Assembly (NCBI GenBank): GCA_036785705.1
Contig: JAWUZG010000056.1
Span: 12,882,501-12,946,500 of the forward strand
Length of the DNA stretch: 64,000 nucleotides
From: Acanthornis magna
Lineage: Eukaryota > Chordata > Aves > Passeriformes > Acanthizidae
Reading direction: 5' to 3'
Both the position numbers and the translations under genes were made by a program. The notes beneath the pieces were generated by a model. That model had not been told where the DNA came from, did no database searches, and saw only the letters and a list, made by a program, of their open reading frames with translations. Shown here in pieces: positions 51,001-63,650 of this stretch; position 1 is the stretch's first letter, and every line of letters starts with the position of its first letter.

Positions 51001-54000
51001 AGCAAATATAACCTCTGCCTCAAAGTCTGACATCAAATATGGCCTGAGATTAACTGAGCCTGCTACTGCTCTGTATTCACAGGGCAAAGTGAAACCCTGG
51101 TGGTGCCTGCATCCTCCCATGGGTCTCGAACACAGGCTGGAGGTGACCAGAGTAAGACCTAGTCATTATTTTCTCTGCAAAGCACACTCCTCCCCGTTAA
51201 TCAAGACTTAAAACCAGTCACCAAACTAGCACTGTGATGACTTCACTGCCAGCTGCTAGGCATCCTGAAAAAAACAAAAACAAATTACATGAGGGCTACC
51301 GTCACTTAGCAAATCCCAGTGCAGGTACACCAGGCTATTGGGCAACTCTGCTGACGTACCTGCCAGTACGTCAGGGACTTACTGCATCTCTTCCCCAACC
51401 ATCCCCTGAAGCAAAGGATCTTTAGTTGCAGCAATGACAATTTTCACCCAACAGAACACCCTCCCCCTCCTCACCTACCCCAAGCAGGTACAGCAGAAGA
51501 GCTTTTTGCTCAGTGAAGGAAAAATGAGAAATTCAAGCCAACTAATTGCCAGGGCACGCCCTTCTCCCAGTGCACCTGTAAATGACCACTTGTGCAACAG
51601 CACCTGAGTGTCAACAGGACTGCGGGCACTACCCAGGCACGCACACAGCAATAAAGCAAAGGCGCTGCCCACATTTCCACGTGCACAGAGGGTTTTCAAG
51701 TGCCTATTTACACCTATGCAAGGGGTGATTCACCTCTTGCAAAGCCAGCCTCAAACATTTGCTATCTCCCCCTTCTCGTATTCCTGCAATTGTGGCTAAT
51801 CTCCCGCTCAGACATCGCCTGCCTTCTTCAGGACTTGACTGTCATCCAGCACAGCACCAAACAGGGTTAGCTGGTAACAAAACAAAAATAAAAACTTAAT
51901 GAAAAGTAATTAAAACCCCCTGGCAAGTTTTCCTGAGGTGGGAGGCTGTCTTCAATTGCACCCATAGTCCTTTCAATACAGCATGCATAGCCTCATCAAT
52001 ATTTTTTAGTGTCAGTAGTTTTTGCTCCTTGCTTTGATTGAGCTGATCACAACCTGCCTGTGGTAACACATTTTGGTTGCCATCTGACCCAGAACAAGGC
52101 TCTCAGAAAGTATCACCTCTGTGCACGAAGTGCAGCTTGCAGGGGGCACCAGAGGAGTTTTTCCCAGCCACGCACAGATGCTCACTAGTTTGCCCCTACA
52201 CAAAAGCTTTAACGCCACAGATTTAATCATCTACCTGCTATTTCAAGAGCATTAATAAATCTCCTACTCGACAACAGAGAGGAATAGCCTTAGCAGTAAA
52301 AGCAGTGCTCTGTACACTATAATTTCATGAGACAGATACCTGCCCCTACCTGTGCCCAGACGGACTGGTCCTCATCAGTGTCTAACCACCAGAACAGTTC
52401 CCTGGACTTGGGGCACCAGTTTGCTCAACACTTGGTATTTTCCTCTGAAGGAGAACATTTTACAACAGGGATCACACCACAGTGTTTGATATTATTCTTA
52501 CCTTGGGTCAAATGCTTTCATTCTCTGTGCTTTCATTTGCTGATTATTGAGTTATCTTTTTCAAGATAATGACTTTATTTTTGTTCCTCCTTTTCCCCCT
52601 CCAGGTGCCCTGCCCTTAACAGTAACAGACTTAAACCTACACGTTATTCCACAGATTACATCTATTGCTACACAATGTTTTTCTGATCTATACTTACAAA
52701 GTGCTCCAACAAACATTTAATTAATGACATCTAAGAGCACACGCATGTTTTCCACAGCATGTTTAGGATTAGAGTAAATTAAGCCATGGAAAGCAGTGAC
52801 ACGCTGATGCAAATTTAACTTTCGTGTGTCCTATGCACAAATAATAAGGAATAACATCCTTTAGATAAATGAATGAGTTCTGGCATTTCTACAAAAAAAA
52901 CCAGAAAATAAAGATAGCAGAATTTAATGCCTGCCCACAAATCTAAACAAAGGAGGGGTTTAGATGAAGAACAATATTCTGAGAAAATCACCACACATTC
53001 CCTGATCCATTCAATTTTCTTCCTAGCAGTTTCAAATACTCACTCTCACCCCCACGAGAACAAAAATACAAGGGGTGCAAACCTACAGCACAAGCATTTA
53101 GCACTAGAGGTTGCTAGAGATCACAGACAACCCCTTAGATCCCAAGAAGTGGTCAGTGCCACAGGTGAAAAAATGCTCCTTCATTGAGAGCCACAGCCTC
53201 ACAGAAAATCTCAAACAGCTTTTTGAAAAGGGAACAGATCTTGCAGCTCTTGGATCACCCAGAGAAACCTGACACTGATCAGCGCTGGGAAGGCACAGAT
53301 GAACTTTAGAAGTGCTCTTCTGCAGGTCAATGCTGAGCCTCCTCCAATTAGGGATTTCACCTCTGCTGAGGTTTCAACAGCTGCTTTATGCTTTATGCCA
53401 CCCCAAACAGCTGCCACTAAGGGGTTTTGTCCACCCCTGAGCTGTCACCAGCCACACATCTGCTGCTCGCTGCACCAAGGGTCAGCCAGGTCAGCACCCC
53501 CATTTCTACTGACACAAGAGTTCTCTGCTGGAGTGGGTTCTGTGATGGGGGAGAGGAGTCTGAGTGCTGGGACACCCCAAGGAAAGCCCTCTGCCTCTCC
53601 CTCAGGCATCCCTGGGTGCTTGGACGGAGCCAGCAGAGGAACCCGGGGCTTTCCCCAGGGACCTGTGGGAAGGGCTCTTCATTGACTTCTAAATTCCTCA
53701 GGGTGAGGCTCCTTCTGACATCTAAAGTCTTGGGGATGACGCAAGAGGAAGAGATCACCTGAGAACTTCAGGTGGAGGAAGGACAGCCAGCAGAAGCCGA
53801 TTAATTCCTAGGCAACAGCGATCTTCCCATGCAAACCTCCAGAGAGGCCATGGGCTGGGGGTATGCATGTGATTAAGGAGGAATGGCAAAGGTGGGGTCA
53901 GTCATAGAAACAGAGAAAAACGAAGTTTTTCCAGTGTTTCTAGAGGAGATAAACATCTACCTACTGAATTTTCTTTATTTGAGGGTGAGAGGTTGTTTCT

Positions 54001-57000
54001 TTTATTTTCTGAGATGACATTAAGGTCAAAAGCAAGCATTAGGATCACTCAAGTCCTGTTGCTCCTGTTGAAGGCTGAAGAATTTCACCTTCACATTCCT
54101 CTCAAGCCTGTGACTTCAGGATTAGGCCCATTTCTAAATGCTTACAGGAGAAATTCAAAGTTGGAAACCAAGCCAAATAACTCCAAGGGATTTGCCTTCA
54201 GTAACTTTTCCACAGCTTGAACTACAGCTGTTTTCCTTTACAAATTCCACCTCTCAACTGCCAGAGCACCAGGAGAGGAAAGCAGCAAAGTGCAATGGTT
54301 GGAAACAAAAGCTCAACACGGAGATGCAGCAAAAAATCAAATCCCATTCTGCTGCAAGCAAGACAGATCACTAACACACTGATTTACTTCCTGCTGTGCA
54401 AGAACACTTGAGGTTGGACTTTCTTTTTTCATCCTCAAGGGTACAGAAAGAAATTATGAGCCAACCTGGACTAAAAGGCTTCTTTGAACCCCTGGAACCA
54501 GTAAGTAATTTCTCCCACCTATTTTAAAATAAAACATGAGTCTTCACTTGAAGTAAAACCCAAGTTCTTTATTCAAATCCTGCTTGCCCCACCTGACCAC
54601 GGTTTTGAAGCATCTCTGCCAGCCTCAACCATTCCTTAAGCAACTGAGGAAATGAAATACAAAACATTAAACAATGTGGAGGGTCAGACTTAAACCAACA
54701 AAGACAAGGAAATTGCGAGTTAAGCTTCTTGCTCTGCCTTTGATTCACCTTGTTTTGTTCAGCTACAGCTCTGTTCCCAGACCGTTCCTCTCTCCCAATG
54801 CCAAGAGCAACAGGAAGAAGAAAACAGCGTGGTCTAAACACAGGTGCCATTCCCTCCTATCCATGTCTTGTCACCCAAAATCCCAATACAAGCACATCTG
54901 GTTTCTTACTTCAGGAGCCTCGCTGGAAATAAGTGCTGCAGCACTGCTTGGCTGGAGGTCCAGATGTGCCCCTTCCCTCTCTGGCCAACATCTCCAACAC
55001 AAAGGCTTGCAGCAGCAGGAGAAACCTCAAATTCCACTATCATGCACAAGGAACAATAAAATGTGAATTATATTTATATTCCCAAGAAGAAGGATCACAA
55101 GCTGCAGCAGGGAAAAAGAAGCAGCACTGAAACTCCGGCAAGCTAATGTCTTTTCTAAGTAGAACAAAAAGCAATCTTTAAAATAAAGGCCTCCAAGATG
55201 CTCATTTTTCTTCACCAATAGCATGTACTGTTTACAGTCATAGTCTGGGTTTGCAGCATGTCAGTAACAAAGAAGTTTCATAAGCTTGTAAAGAAAAGTA
55301 CTTGAAAATTTGTGCATTAAGAAAGTATATATATTACATAAAAGGCAAAACATGGGCTAAATATCAAGTGCTGTTACAAATCTGGGAAAGACTGAAAGTA
55401 TCTTCTATTTTCCATACTCTATGGGAAGGATCCAACATAGGACACAACTGCTTAATTGGGAAAAAATGCACATGGCTCAAAGCCTAGAGGCTGTCTTCCG
55501 ATCAGATGCAAATGATGAGTATCACAGGGCTTCTCCAAAAGGTTTTGAAGAAGGGCCACACTACCAACCCATCACTGTATTTTAAAGGGATTCACAATAT
55601 TACTCCATTTCTTCTTTACACTGTCTTTCAACAGGACAAATCTTTCTCATGGCATAGCGGAAAACTAAAATCTTAGATGAAACACAGAAAAGAGCACCAA
55701 TTTGGGGACTGAAAATGTGCAAAACATGTTGGTGAACCCCTTGGGAGCACAGTCATAAAACAGGAAATAAAGTCCACTTCAAGGATCCATCAGGTCTCTG
55801 TTTTGCTTTTCTTTTCGCAGTTGAATATATTTGCCAAAAGGATTTCTCAACACTTTCCAGCTGAAATTCAAACCCTCTCCCCTACTACTGGATCTTACCC
55901 TTCCATGAATATCTCGCAGTTCAGTTGGTAGTAACAGGTCTTCCATCACAAAACCATGGAGACATCCTTTATTAGCAGTGCTATTTCCACAAGCATCCAG
56001 GGTGTTAACAAGCACCGCATGCATAGGGATGAGGAGATGGAGGAAGTTCATAAAAAGGTTTGCTCACTATGAAAATCATCTTCAACTTCCCACGAGTATG
56101 GTTCCACAAACACTTGCAGTAAGGCAGGTTGTATTATTCTCCTCTCTCTTGCCCAATAGTTGCTATTACTGGATCTGGCGAGGCAGCATGTGACAGAAAA
56201 ATGCAGCTGCATTTTTGGCTCAGAAGCCTCTACAAGAGCCTGTGAGTCATGAACCAAAAGGCCCACAAAAAAGCAAAAGAGAAGAATGCAGATTCAGTTT
56301 TCTTTTTATTGTAAGCATGTGTCTCTACTGGATAGTCCTGATGCACATAAAAAGCAAAAGCAGAGGTCATTTTGAAGTCCTTTCAGTCAGGTACCTTGGG
56401 CTGCATCTGCCTGAGGCCATTTTACATAGAAACAGAATGGAAAGACTCTACTGACCACAGAGCGTCTGAGCCACACATATAATACATGCCCAGATGTGCC
56501 TCTGAGCTATGCTTTTCTACAAGTCTGGGTCATGTGGGGGGTTTTGCTGTTTTGGTGGGTTTCATTCTTTTTGAAGAATTTCTCCCTAGAAGCCCAGGAT
56601 CCCCTCATTCCCAAAGCATAGGTCTGAGCTCTTCCACAATGCTGCCTTGTAGTAAAACATCCCTCATCCGCCTGTTGCACAGAAAATAGAGTTTACAATA
56701 CAACAGTTTATCTAAAATGTGCCAAAATTCTCTGATTAACTATATGACACTTTACCATGTTCCTTTGTCTCACCTCTCATGACTGATCAAATGTTTCAAC
56801 CATTTTCTTTTTTTTCAAATAAAAGCAACCCAAAAGCACCCCCTTCCCAGACTGCTTGGAGTGGGTATGATAAACACAAGGCAGAAGGGAGCGTGAGAGC
56901 AATCTGTACTGTGGACTGCAGAAGAATGTCCCAGGACTTCTCTTTATCACCAGCTCACGGACTCTTGTCAGTAAGAAGCTGTTCCCACACTAATTCATGC

Positions 57001-60000
57001 CTTCTGCCTGCAAGCAGCAGCCCAGCCCTGAGCCAGCTCAACAAAAGCAGGCTGGAGGACAGCAATGGAATGGGGGGAAAAGGCATGAAGAATCACCCTT
57101 TAGTCAGGATAAGCAGCACAAGTCCACTGTAGTTTCCATCCTCTGAAGAGGTTTTGTGTTGGGTGGATGGAACATGACAGAAATGAACACCAAGAGTGCA
57201 CAGAGGCAAAACTGCACAATGCTGCTCATGCACCTACCAACAAATGCTGGTTCTCCTCAGTCCAGCTGCTGCACTGATATATAACCTAGAAAAATAATCC
57301 TTTATGCCCTGTACTCCTCCCAATAGAAAGCTGAAAATCCAGCAGCTTGTGTTTCTTTCCATCTGAACTGGGTCCCATCAGTGCCCTAGCTCTCACACCC
57401 AGCATCAGTCCTGTTAAAAACCAGCTTTGATCATTGCTGTTGCCCCCACAAACTCACTCCACATCAGCACCCAGGATGACTAACCACCAAACAAGCATAC
57501 ATTTTGCCTCTCAGGTACACCCTGTTCCTAAGGAAACGTTGTTACAAGACAATGCAAGGCAGAGGCAAAGACTGGAAGGAAAATTCCTAAAGGCAGACAG
57601 AAAATCCTTAGTGATTTTTGACAGAGAATTTTCCAGTCCTTTCAGAACTGGAGTGACAGGAGGAAAAAAACACTAAATATAACCCTGTACCTTCGGAGGG
57701 CAAGGAGTGGAAGATGAGCAGCAAAAGGAAAGTTTCTCAAATGTCACCAGATGCATCACAGCTTAAATGGAAACAATGAGCATCCAGGTTGTCAGTGTTC
57801 AGACAACGGTCACGTGTAGTAGGGTTGAGAAAGGTGTTCAACACATGCAAAGAATTCAAAGAGTTTGCTCAAACACAGCAAAGAAATATGGGTATAACCC
57901 AACACGGAGATAACCACAGGAGCTTAAGGAATGTGCCTCAAAAAAGCGTAGGCATCATTAAGTTTGTTTTGTAAATTTTGCTCAGTTTGAGCACCCTATT
58001 CTGTCCGGTCTCCAGTGAGGACCACTCACTTTTGCTTCACATGAAGAGGTTCCACCCCTCCAACTTATCACCCTCCTAAAAGTACTGCTAGAGAAAGGTA
58101 TGAAGGCTGATGATGGATCTTTGGGTCTCATACGTCCAATACGAGGTCTTTTTTGGGAGCAGAAACTCCCGATTCCCTCATGAAAAGGCAAATTCATTTC
58201 CAGCAAATTCCTTCCAACTCCACCACCCTTCTATATTGCATTACAGGGCTTTGCTGCTCCTGTGCATTCCAAGTTATGGACAAAGTCAGGAACTTCCACC
58301 AATGCTCAACCAGCCGTGCTTAGGTTGGTTAGATATTACAACACTACAGTACCTAAAATTGCCCTTTCAGGCACTCTGTGCCAGGCAGCCCAAACAAACA
58401 CCACACAGAAACACTGCTGCGTCTTGAAAGACATTATAATCTTTGCCAATGTTCTTTACTACTCTTCAGGAAATGACAGGCTCATTTTCCAGAGTGGTAA
58501 ATTCCAATAAATTCTTCTTAAACTGGATGGAAATCTGAAAGTTTAACAGACATAATAAATTGTGTATTATCTGTAATACCAGACCAGCCTTACACAAACA
58601 AATACATCTAAATTAGACTGCAATCTGCAAATCTTCCTTCATGTGAATAGCAGCTCTGACTTTAGTGAGGCTACTCCCATCAAGGAAAGAGGGGTCTTCT
58701 CTTTTACACTATGTAAACCATGGGAAGGAAATTCCTCCCACACAAATCTCTCACATAATCCCTGCTGCCTCTTGCTCCTGGCTCATAGGTTGAATATTCA
58801 TCTCCACACAGCTTCAAAAGGTGTACACTGTTCAGCATCTGTCAGGCACTGTTTTCTTTTGTAAAATAAGGAATGTACTGTGAATTGAAAGAAGATTGGG
58901 TGGGTTTTTTTGCATTCTCTTATAACAAGATTTACGTCCTTTGCAATTAAAAAAATTACAGTCCAAAAGCATAGCTAAAACCTTTAAAGGACTAAATAGA
59001 GACCGACCTGGAAGATGACTCCTTACCACCATCTCCAACACTAATAATTCTTTCCAGCCTAGGGCTCTAGGTAATGATTGTGCATCAAGGTCATATTCTT
59101 GCCTGGACAAGTTTATTTTCTGCATGTGTTTAGTAACATAGAGACCACACATCTTAGAATGTCACAGCAGCACAGAAGCATAAAGGCTGACAGCAGTCAG
59201 GAAAGAACAGCAACTTTTCCAGTATTATCCAGAAAAGTCTGCAAGCATCATTCTGCATCACTATTGGAGCCCAAAAAATCTACACCCCACCTACATGTCT
59301 GCAAGAGGACTTCTCATGTGGCATCACTCATCACACAAAAAAGGGGTCAATGCATAAGGGTCATATTTGCACATATCTTTCTTATCTACTCTATAGGACC
59401 TGATTTTTAAAGTTGTTCCAATAGTTCCAACACTGTACATTAAAACAGAAAAGTCACTGAATCACACCAGCAAGCTCCCAACACACTCTCCAACCCTGAG
59501 ATGACAAACATCTTGTTCATCTCTTTCCCCAGGACTTGGGAAGAAGCTGGAGAGACAGCAAGAAGTGGCAGACGCAGAGCCCACACCCTTGTGACTTCAT
59601 CGGAGAAGGGGCAGGTCACAACAGAAATCAACTTTGTGTTAGGAGGCCACAGTGATAAATGTCACTCCAGAGCCTCCAAGTGAGTGACACTTCAATTATT
59701 CCACGGTACAATATGAACCTAAATTTAGAAAAAACTACAGATGCAAGCAACTCATAGAACACCAACAAGCAAGCTCTATGGTTCTTATGTTCATCCCTTT
59801 TTCTTTCATCTTTATGCATTTAATTTAAAATATCAACCTGTGCACAAGCTTTTCAACCTATGCAGTACAGAGACCAATGGCCAGGCTTCCTAGAAGCTTT
59901 GATTAATTGCCACTAACTTATGCCTTCAAGTATCTGATGTTTAATTAAAAACCAAGGATTAAGCCAAATTGGTTTGTTAGTCAGACCAAGGTCAGCTGAT

Positions 60001-62337
60001 GTAAAGGGACTACAATCCTAACAGATTTTCCTTATTGCATTGCAAGGCTTGAGTACTTTGTTTCATTATGCAAATGTGCAAAGGTCATGACAGAGCCAGC
60101 ATTCAAATAAAAATTGTTCCAAGTCACTAAATGTATCCCAGGTTCTTGTAATTCCTCACGCAAATAAAGAGCAGCAAATGTTTATCCCTCTGTTTTCCCC
60201 AGTGTTACTGCTTTACGTTCCTGTAGCTGAGGCAACCACACCACGCCAAGCAGCTTTCAGCCTTTCAGAAAGATTAACTTCTTAAACAGGCACAAACAGC
60301 CAAGGTTCAGCTGCACCCAGCCAAGGTGAATGGCAGACACACAGCTCACGGAGCAGAGCAGCACAGGAGAGCATGTGATGACCTCCTCGTTGAGATCACG
60401 CCTCCATCTAAACTCCACTCACAGCAGGGTCAGCTCTGAAGTTTTGTTTTGAAGAATTTGTTTGCAGAATGTCATTCCTTGCTTAACAAAATTATGGAAA
60501 AAATGAAGTAAGGAAGAAAAAAGGTGGTAATGACTGTCTGGAAAGGAGATGGAAAGACGCACAGCAACAAGTGCAAAAGGCATCCAGAACAAAATTTTAT
60601 CACTGACAACGTTCATGACACCTTGCAGCAAAGCCAGAACCGAGGAATACTTCAAATTTGCAAAAAATGCCAACTTTCCAGGTCCTGCTGCACACTGAAC
60701 ACCACAAAGACAACAGTAATTCAAGTCTAGATCTTCCAAGAGACTGCAACTCCAGGACTCCCAGGAATGTTGGACACAAGTAAGCATAAATAAAAGCAAC
60801 ACTTAGCTTTGTAACACATACACCAGTTGAACAAGCGCTAAGTAAGTCTAAATAAAACTGTACAACCAACTTCCCTTTCTTCCTCTCCCACCCCTGGGAA
60901 AAGATGAGAAATACAAGTTATTGCTGCAGTAGGCAAACATTAATAGTGACTGAAACCACTTAACCATCTATTCTTCCTTCCCTTCATTTTTATTTTAAGC
61001 AAACCCACAGAACCCCCCAAGAAAGGTTCCAGCATAACAGAATTTTTCATCCTTTGCTAGATTAAGTACAAACCTAATTTAGGATTAAGTGCAACTCAAC
61101 ACACACCTTATTTCAAGCCATAAATATCCAAGATTAAGAGATGCTGAGAGAACCAGCTGATGGGACAAGACAAAAAGAAAAACTAAATTCTTCCGTACCA
61201 TCCATGCAGCGAGATCATTGCACAAGGGTAATGGCAAGGAGCTGAACCCAAGTACGTAGCAACTGGTGGGGACTACTCACACATATTTTGCAGGGATCTG
61301 CCAAACACTTCAGATTTCACAAGAAAAACCCTGTGTTCCACAACTCAGCTCTACTCCTTTTCACTTAGCTCAAAGTGTGACCGACGGTAGGAGCCTGATC
61401 AAATTCCTTGCTTTATCCACGCTTGAATTAAAGCCTTGGCTCAGCAGACCAAGCTACATGAGCTTTCCCTTTTTCAGAGGATGCCGGCCATTAGTGCTGG
61501 TGCCAGCGCTGCAGGTAACACCAGCAAGTCTCAGGGAGCTTCAGCTTGGTTACAAAGAGATTTCATCTCTTGCTAAAGCAGTTGGTATTTCTGCATCTCT
61601 TGTTCAACACTCCAGTGCTCTGTTTTCATCTGCCAGCAACATACAAAGCCTCTTGAAAAATCCAGCCTACTCTGATCTGGGAAGTGGGAATTTCTTCAAA
61701 TAACTAATCAAATCATGCTCACATGGGTGGGTTTCAGCTCTCTAGTACTGATGAGTATCAAAGAAAAGTTTCAAAATGTTTACGGGTCAGGTAGAGGCAA
61801 TGCAAGTGCGTCACGAAGGCAGCAGCAGCCATTACAGGATGATTCTGCAGAAGGAGCACTGCCCCCAGCCATAACATCCGCTCCAAATGAACCTTCCCCA
61901 AACTCTCCCAGAAAAGCACCTTCTCAGGGTGTCTCTGTCACAGAGAGCACCAAAACACTTTTGTCTTGTAACCTTCACCTACACACACATCCATCTGCAA
62001 CCTCAGTCCATGTCCAGCTGCTGCCCTTGAACTCTTCTTCAGCTCCAAGGATCTCCACGACCCCCATGGGGAGAACAGCAGCTAAGGCTCACCCAGCTCC
62101 TCTCTGGGGAAGCAAATCAAAGTCCAAATGGTTTCCCTAAAGAAAACTGCTAGACCTCTCTGTAGGGCCTGGGAGAGAGACAAGGAAGGAAACAAAGGAA
62201 GAAAGATTTTGTTTGCTGACAGGAACCAAAGCCCAAACGCATGGGTGTGGGAATAGGTCCTGGGATCTAGGAACTCCTGGAACTCCTGGAATAGGTCATG
62301 GGGTGATAATAACCTTCAAAGGAGCTTCTGTGGAGAA

Positions 62338-62480
62338 GATCATAGCATAGGTTGGGTTGGAAGGGACCTTCAAAGACCACCTAGCCCAACCTCCCAACCA
62401 TGGGCAGTGACCTCTGTCACTGGATCTGGTTGCTCCAAGCCCTCTCCGCCCTGACCTTGAACACTCCTGGAGCAGAACTG
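62338..62480 (-). mobile_element. CR1 LINE 3' tail fragment
   Basis: The plus-strand sequence reads GATCATAGCATAGGTTGGGT then TGGAAGGGACCTTCAAAG, followed by a Cys/Pro-rich CR1 3' UTR pattern ending near ACACTCCTGG. This is the typical bird CR1 3' end in inverse orientation. It is severely 5'-truncated (about 140 bp). Confidence 0.88.
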
Positions 62481-62803
62481 CTTGCCCCTCAAGGAACAGA
62501 CTCACAGTCTGTGACAGGAAGGGGGACAAGGAAAGGACTGATGGCTTGGGTCAAATGGGAGAATTGAGCAAACAAGGAGAGAACTGGGTCGAGAAGAGCC
62601 CATGTGACAGCCAAGCGTTTGCACAGCAGGAGCTGGAGATCTCCAAATTTAAGAGCGTGCAGACGCAAATGCAATATTTTACAATCCTACAGCACTTTTG
62701 AAGTGCTCCAAGTGCTTCGTAGTTGTTAATTAAGCAATAGTATTCAGAAAACTGAAGCATAAGACTGAGATAGAGCTATGTCAATTTTTAACAGGATGAT
62801 AGC

Positions 62804-63382
62804 TATCATGGTTTAACCCCAGGCAGCAACTCAGACCCACACAGCCACTCACTCACTCCGGTCCAGTGCGATGGGGGAGAGAATTGGAAGGGTAGAAGTG
62901 AGAAAACTCATGGATTGAGTTTAAAAACAGGTTAATAGGTAAAGCACAAGCTGCATGCTCAAGCAAAGCAATACAAGGAATTCACTCCCCGCTTCCCAAG
63001 GGCAGGCAGGTGTTCAGCCACCTCCAGGAAAGCAGAGGTCCACCACGAGGTGAAGGTGTGGGAAGACAAAGGCTGTCTCTCCGAACATCCCCCTTCCTTC
63101 TGCTTCCCCCAGCTCTATACTCTGACCATGACTCCATATGGTCTGGGATATCCCTCAGACCACCTGAGGTCAGCTGTCCCGGCTGTGTCCCCTCCTAACT
63201 CCTTGTGCCCCAATCCTGCTCACTGGTGGGGTGGGCGAGAAGCAGAAAAGGTCTTGGCTGTGTGTCAACTCTGCTCAGCAGGACTGAAAACATCCCTGTC
63301 ATCAACAGTTTCCAGAGCAAATCAAAAACACAGCTATTAGCTACTATGCAAAAAACTAACTCTACTCCAGTCAAAACCAGCA
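62804..63382 (+). mobile_element. Solo LTR, bird ERVL-like family (copy 2)
   Basis: This LTR of about 579 bp is in plus orientation, beginning TATCATGGTTTAACCCC (the expected TG start appears mutated to TA) and ending near AAACCAGCA. It is the same family as the LTR at 8285-8860, which lies in the opposite orientation. No clear 5-bp duplication is visible (ATAGC before, GAAAA after), so the copy is older or its ends have decayed. No internal viral sequence adjoins it. It lies just beyond the CpG-rich segment at 63425-63650. The 60-96-codon ORFs within it are by-products of the LTR. Confidence 0.83.
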
Positions 63383-63424
63383 GAAAACTTTGGGAATAAA
63401 AGCTACTTTTAAGCAGTCACATAC

Positions 63425-63650
63425 CCCCGCTCGTCCTGGCTCGCAGACCCCGGGCTGTGTCCCACAGCCAGGCAGTGCAGCACTCTCTGAAAGAGGCTGG
63501 TGTTGAGGATTTGAGTGCAGCCTCCTGTTTCAGAGCGTGCCCCGATGCCTCGCACGCCGCCAGCGATCCGATCCCGCTGCAGTCGGCTCCCTAAGCCATT
63601 CCTTGATCGCCGGCCAAGCCCCACGCAGAGGTAATCTTAGCAAAGTAACA
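63425..63650 (-). promoter_or_regulatory. CpG-rich segment, candidate AKAP13 5' exon or promoter
   Basis: Between about 63425 and 63660 there are roughly 17 CpG dinucleotides, far above the surrounding intronic background, so it resembles a small CpG island. On the minus strand the segment ends in GAGCGGGG followed by donor-like GTATGT (63424-63419), as a 5'-UTR exon would. On the plus strand a donor-like GTAATC follows CGCAGAG, so a divergent transcript is also possible. Linking it to AKAP13 is inference from position, strand and the need for an upstream exon. The 5' boundary is not determined. It abuts an ERVL-type LTR, but it is not part of it. Confidence 0.35.

Noticed and set aside
53299..53762. 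Overlapping 110-128-codon ORFs on both strands
   Set aside because: Several frames are open simultaneously in a GC-rich patch, which is typical of chance. No splice-site pattern or domain was found.
60419..60802. 127-codon minus-strand ORF
   Set aside because: Leu/Phe-rich with apparent hydrophobic runs, but no family match and no exon boundaries consistent with AKAP13.
61266..62140. Two consecutive plus-strand ORFs (145 and 141 codons)
   Set aside because: They are separated by a stop and do not splice or read through. Ser/Pro/Thr-rich content with no recognised family. Without transcript evidence this is not called.
63010..63399. Three plus-strand ORFs of 62-96 codons
   Set aside because: All lie within, or run just past, the ERVL-type LTR. 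The similar ORFs at 8278-8682 are the same LTR family. LTR sequence is not coding.
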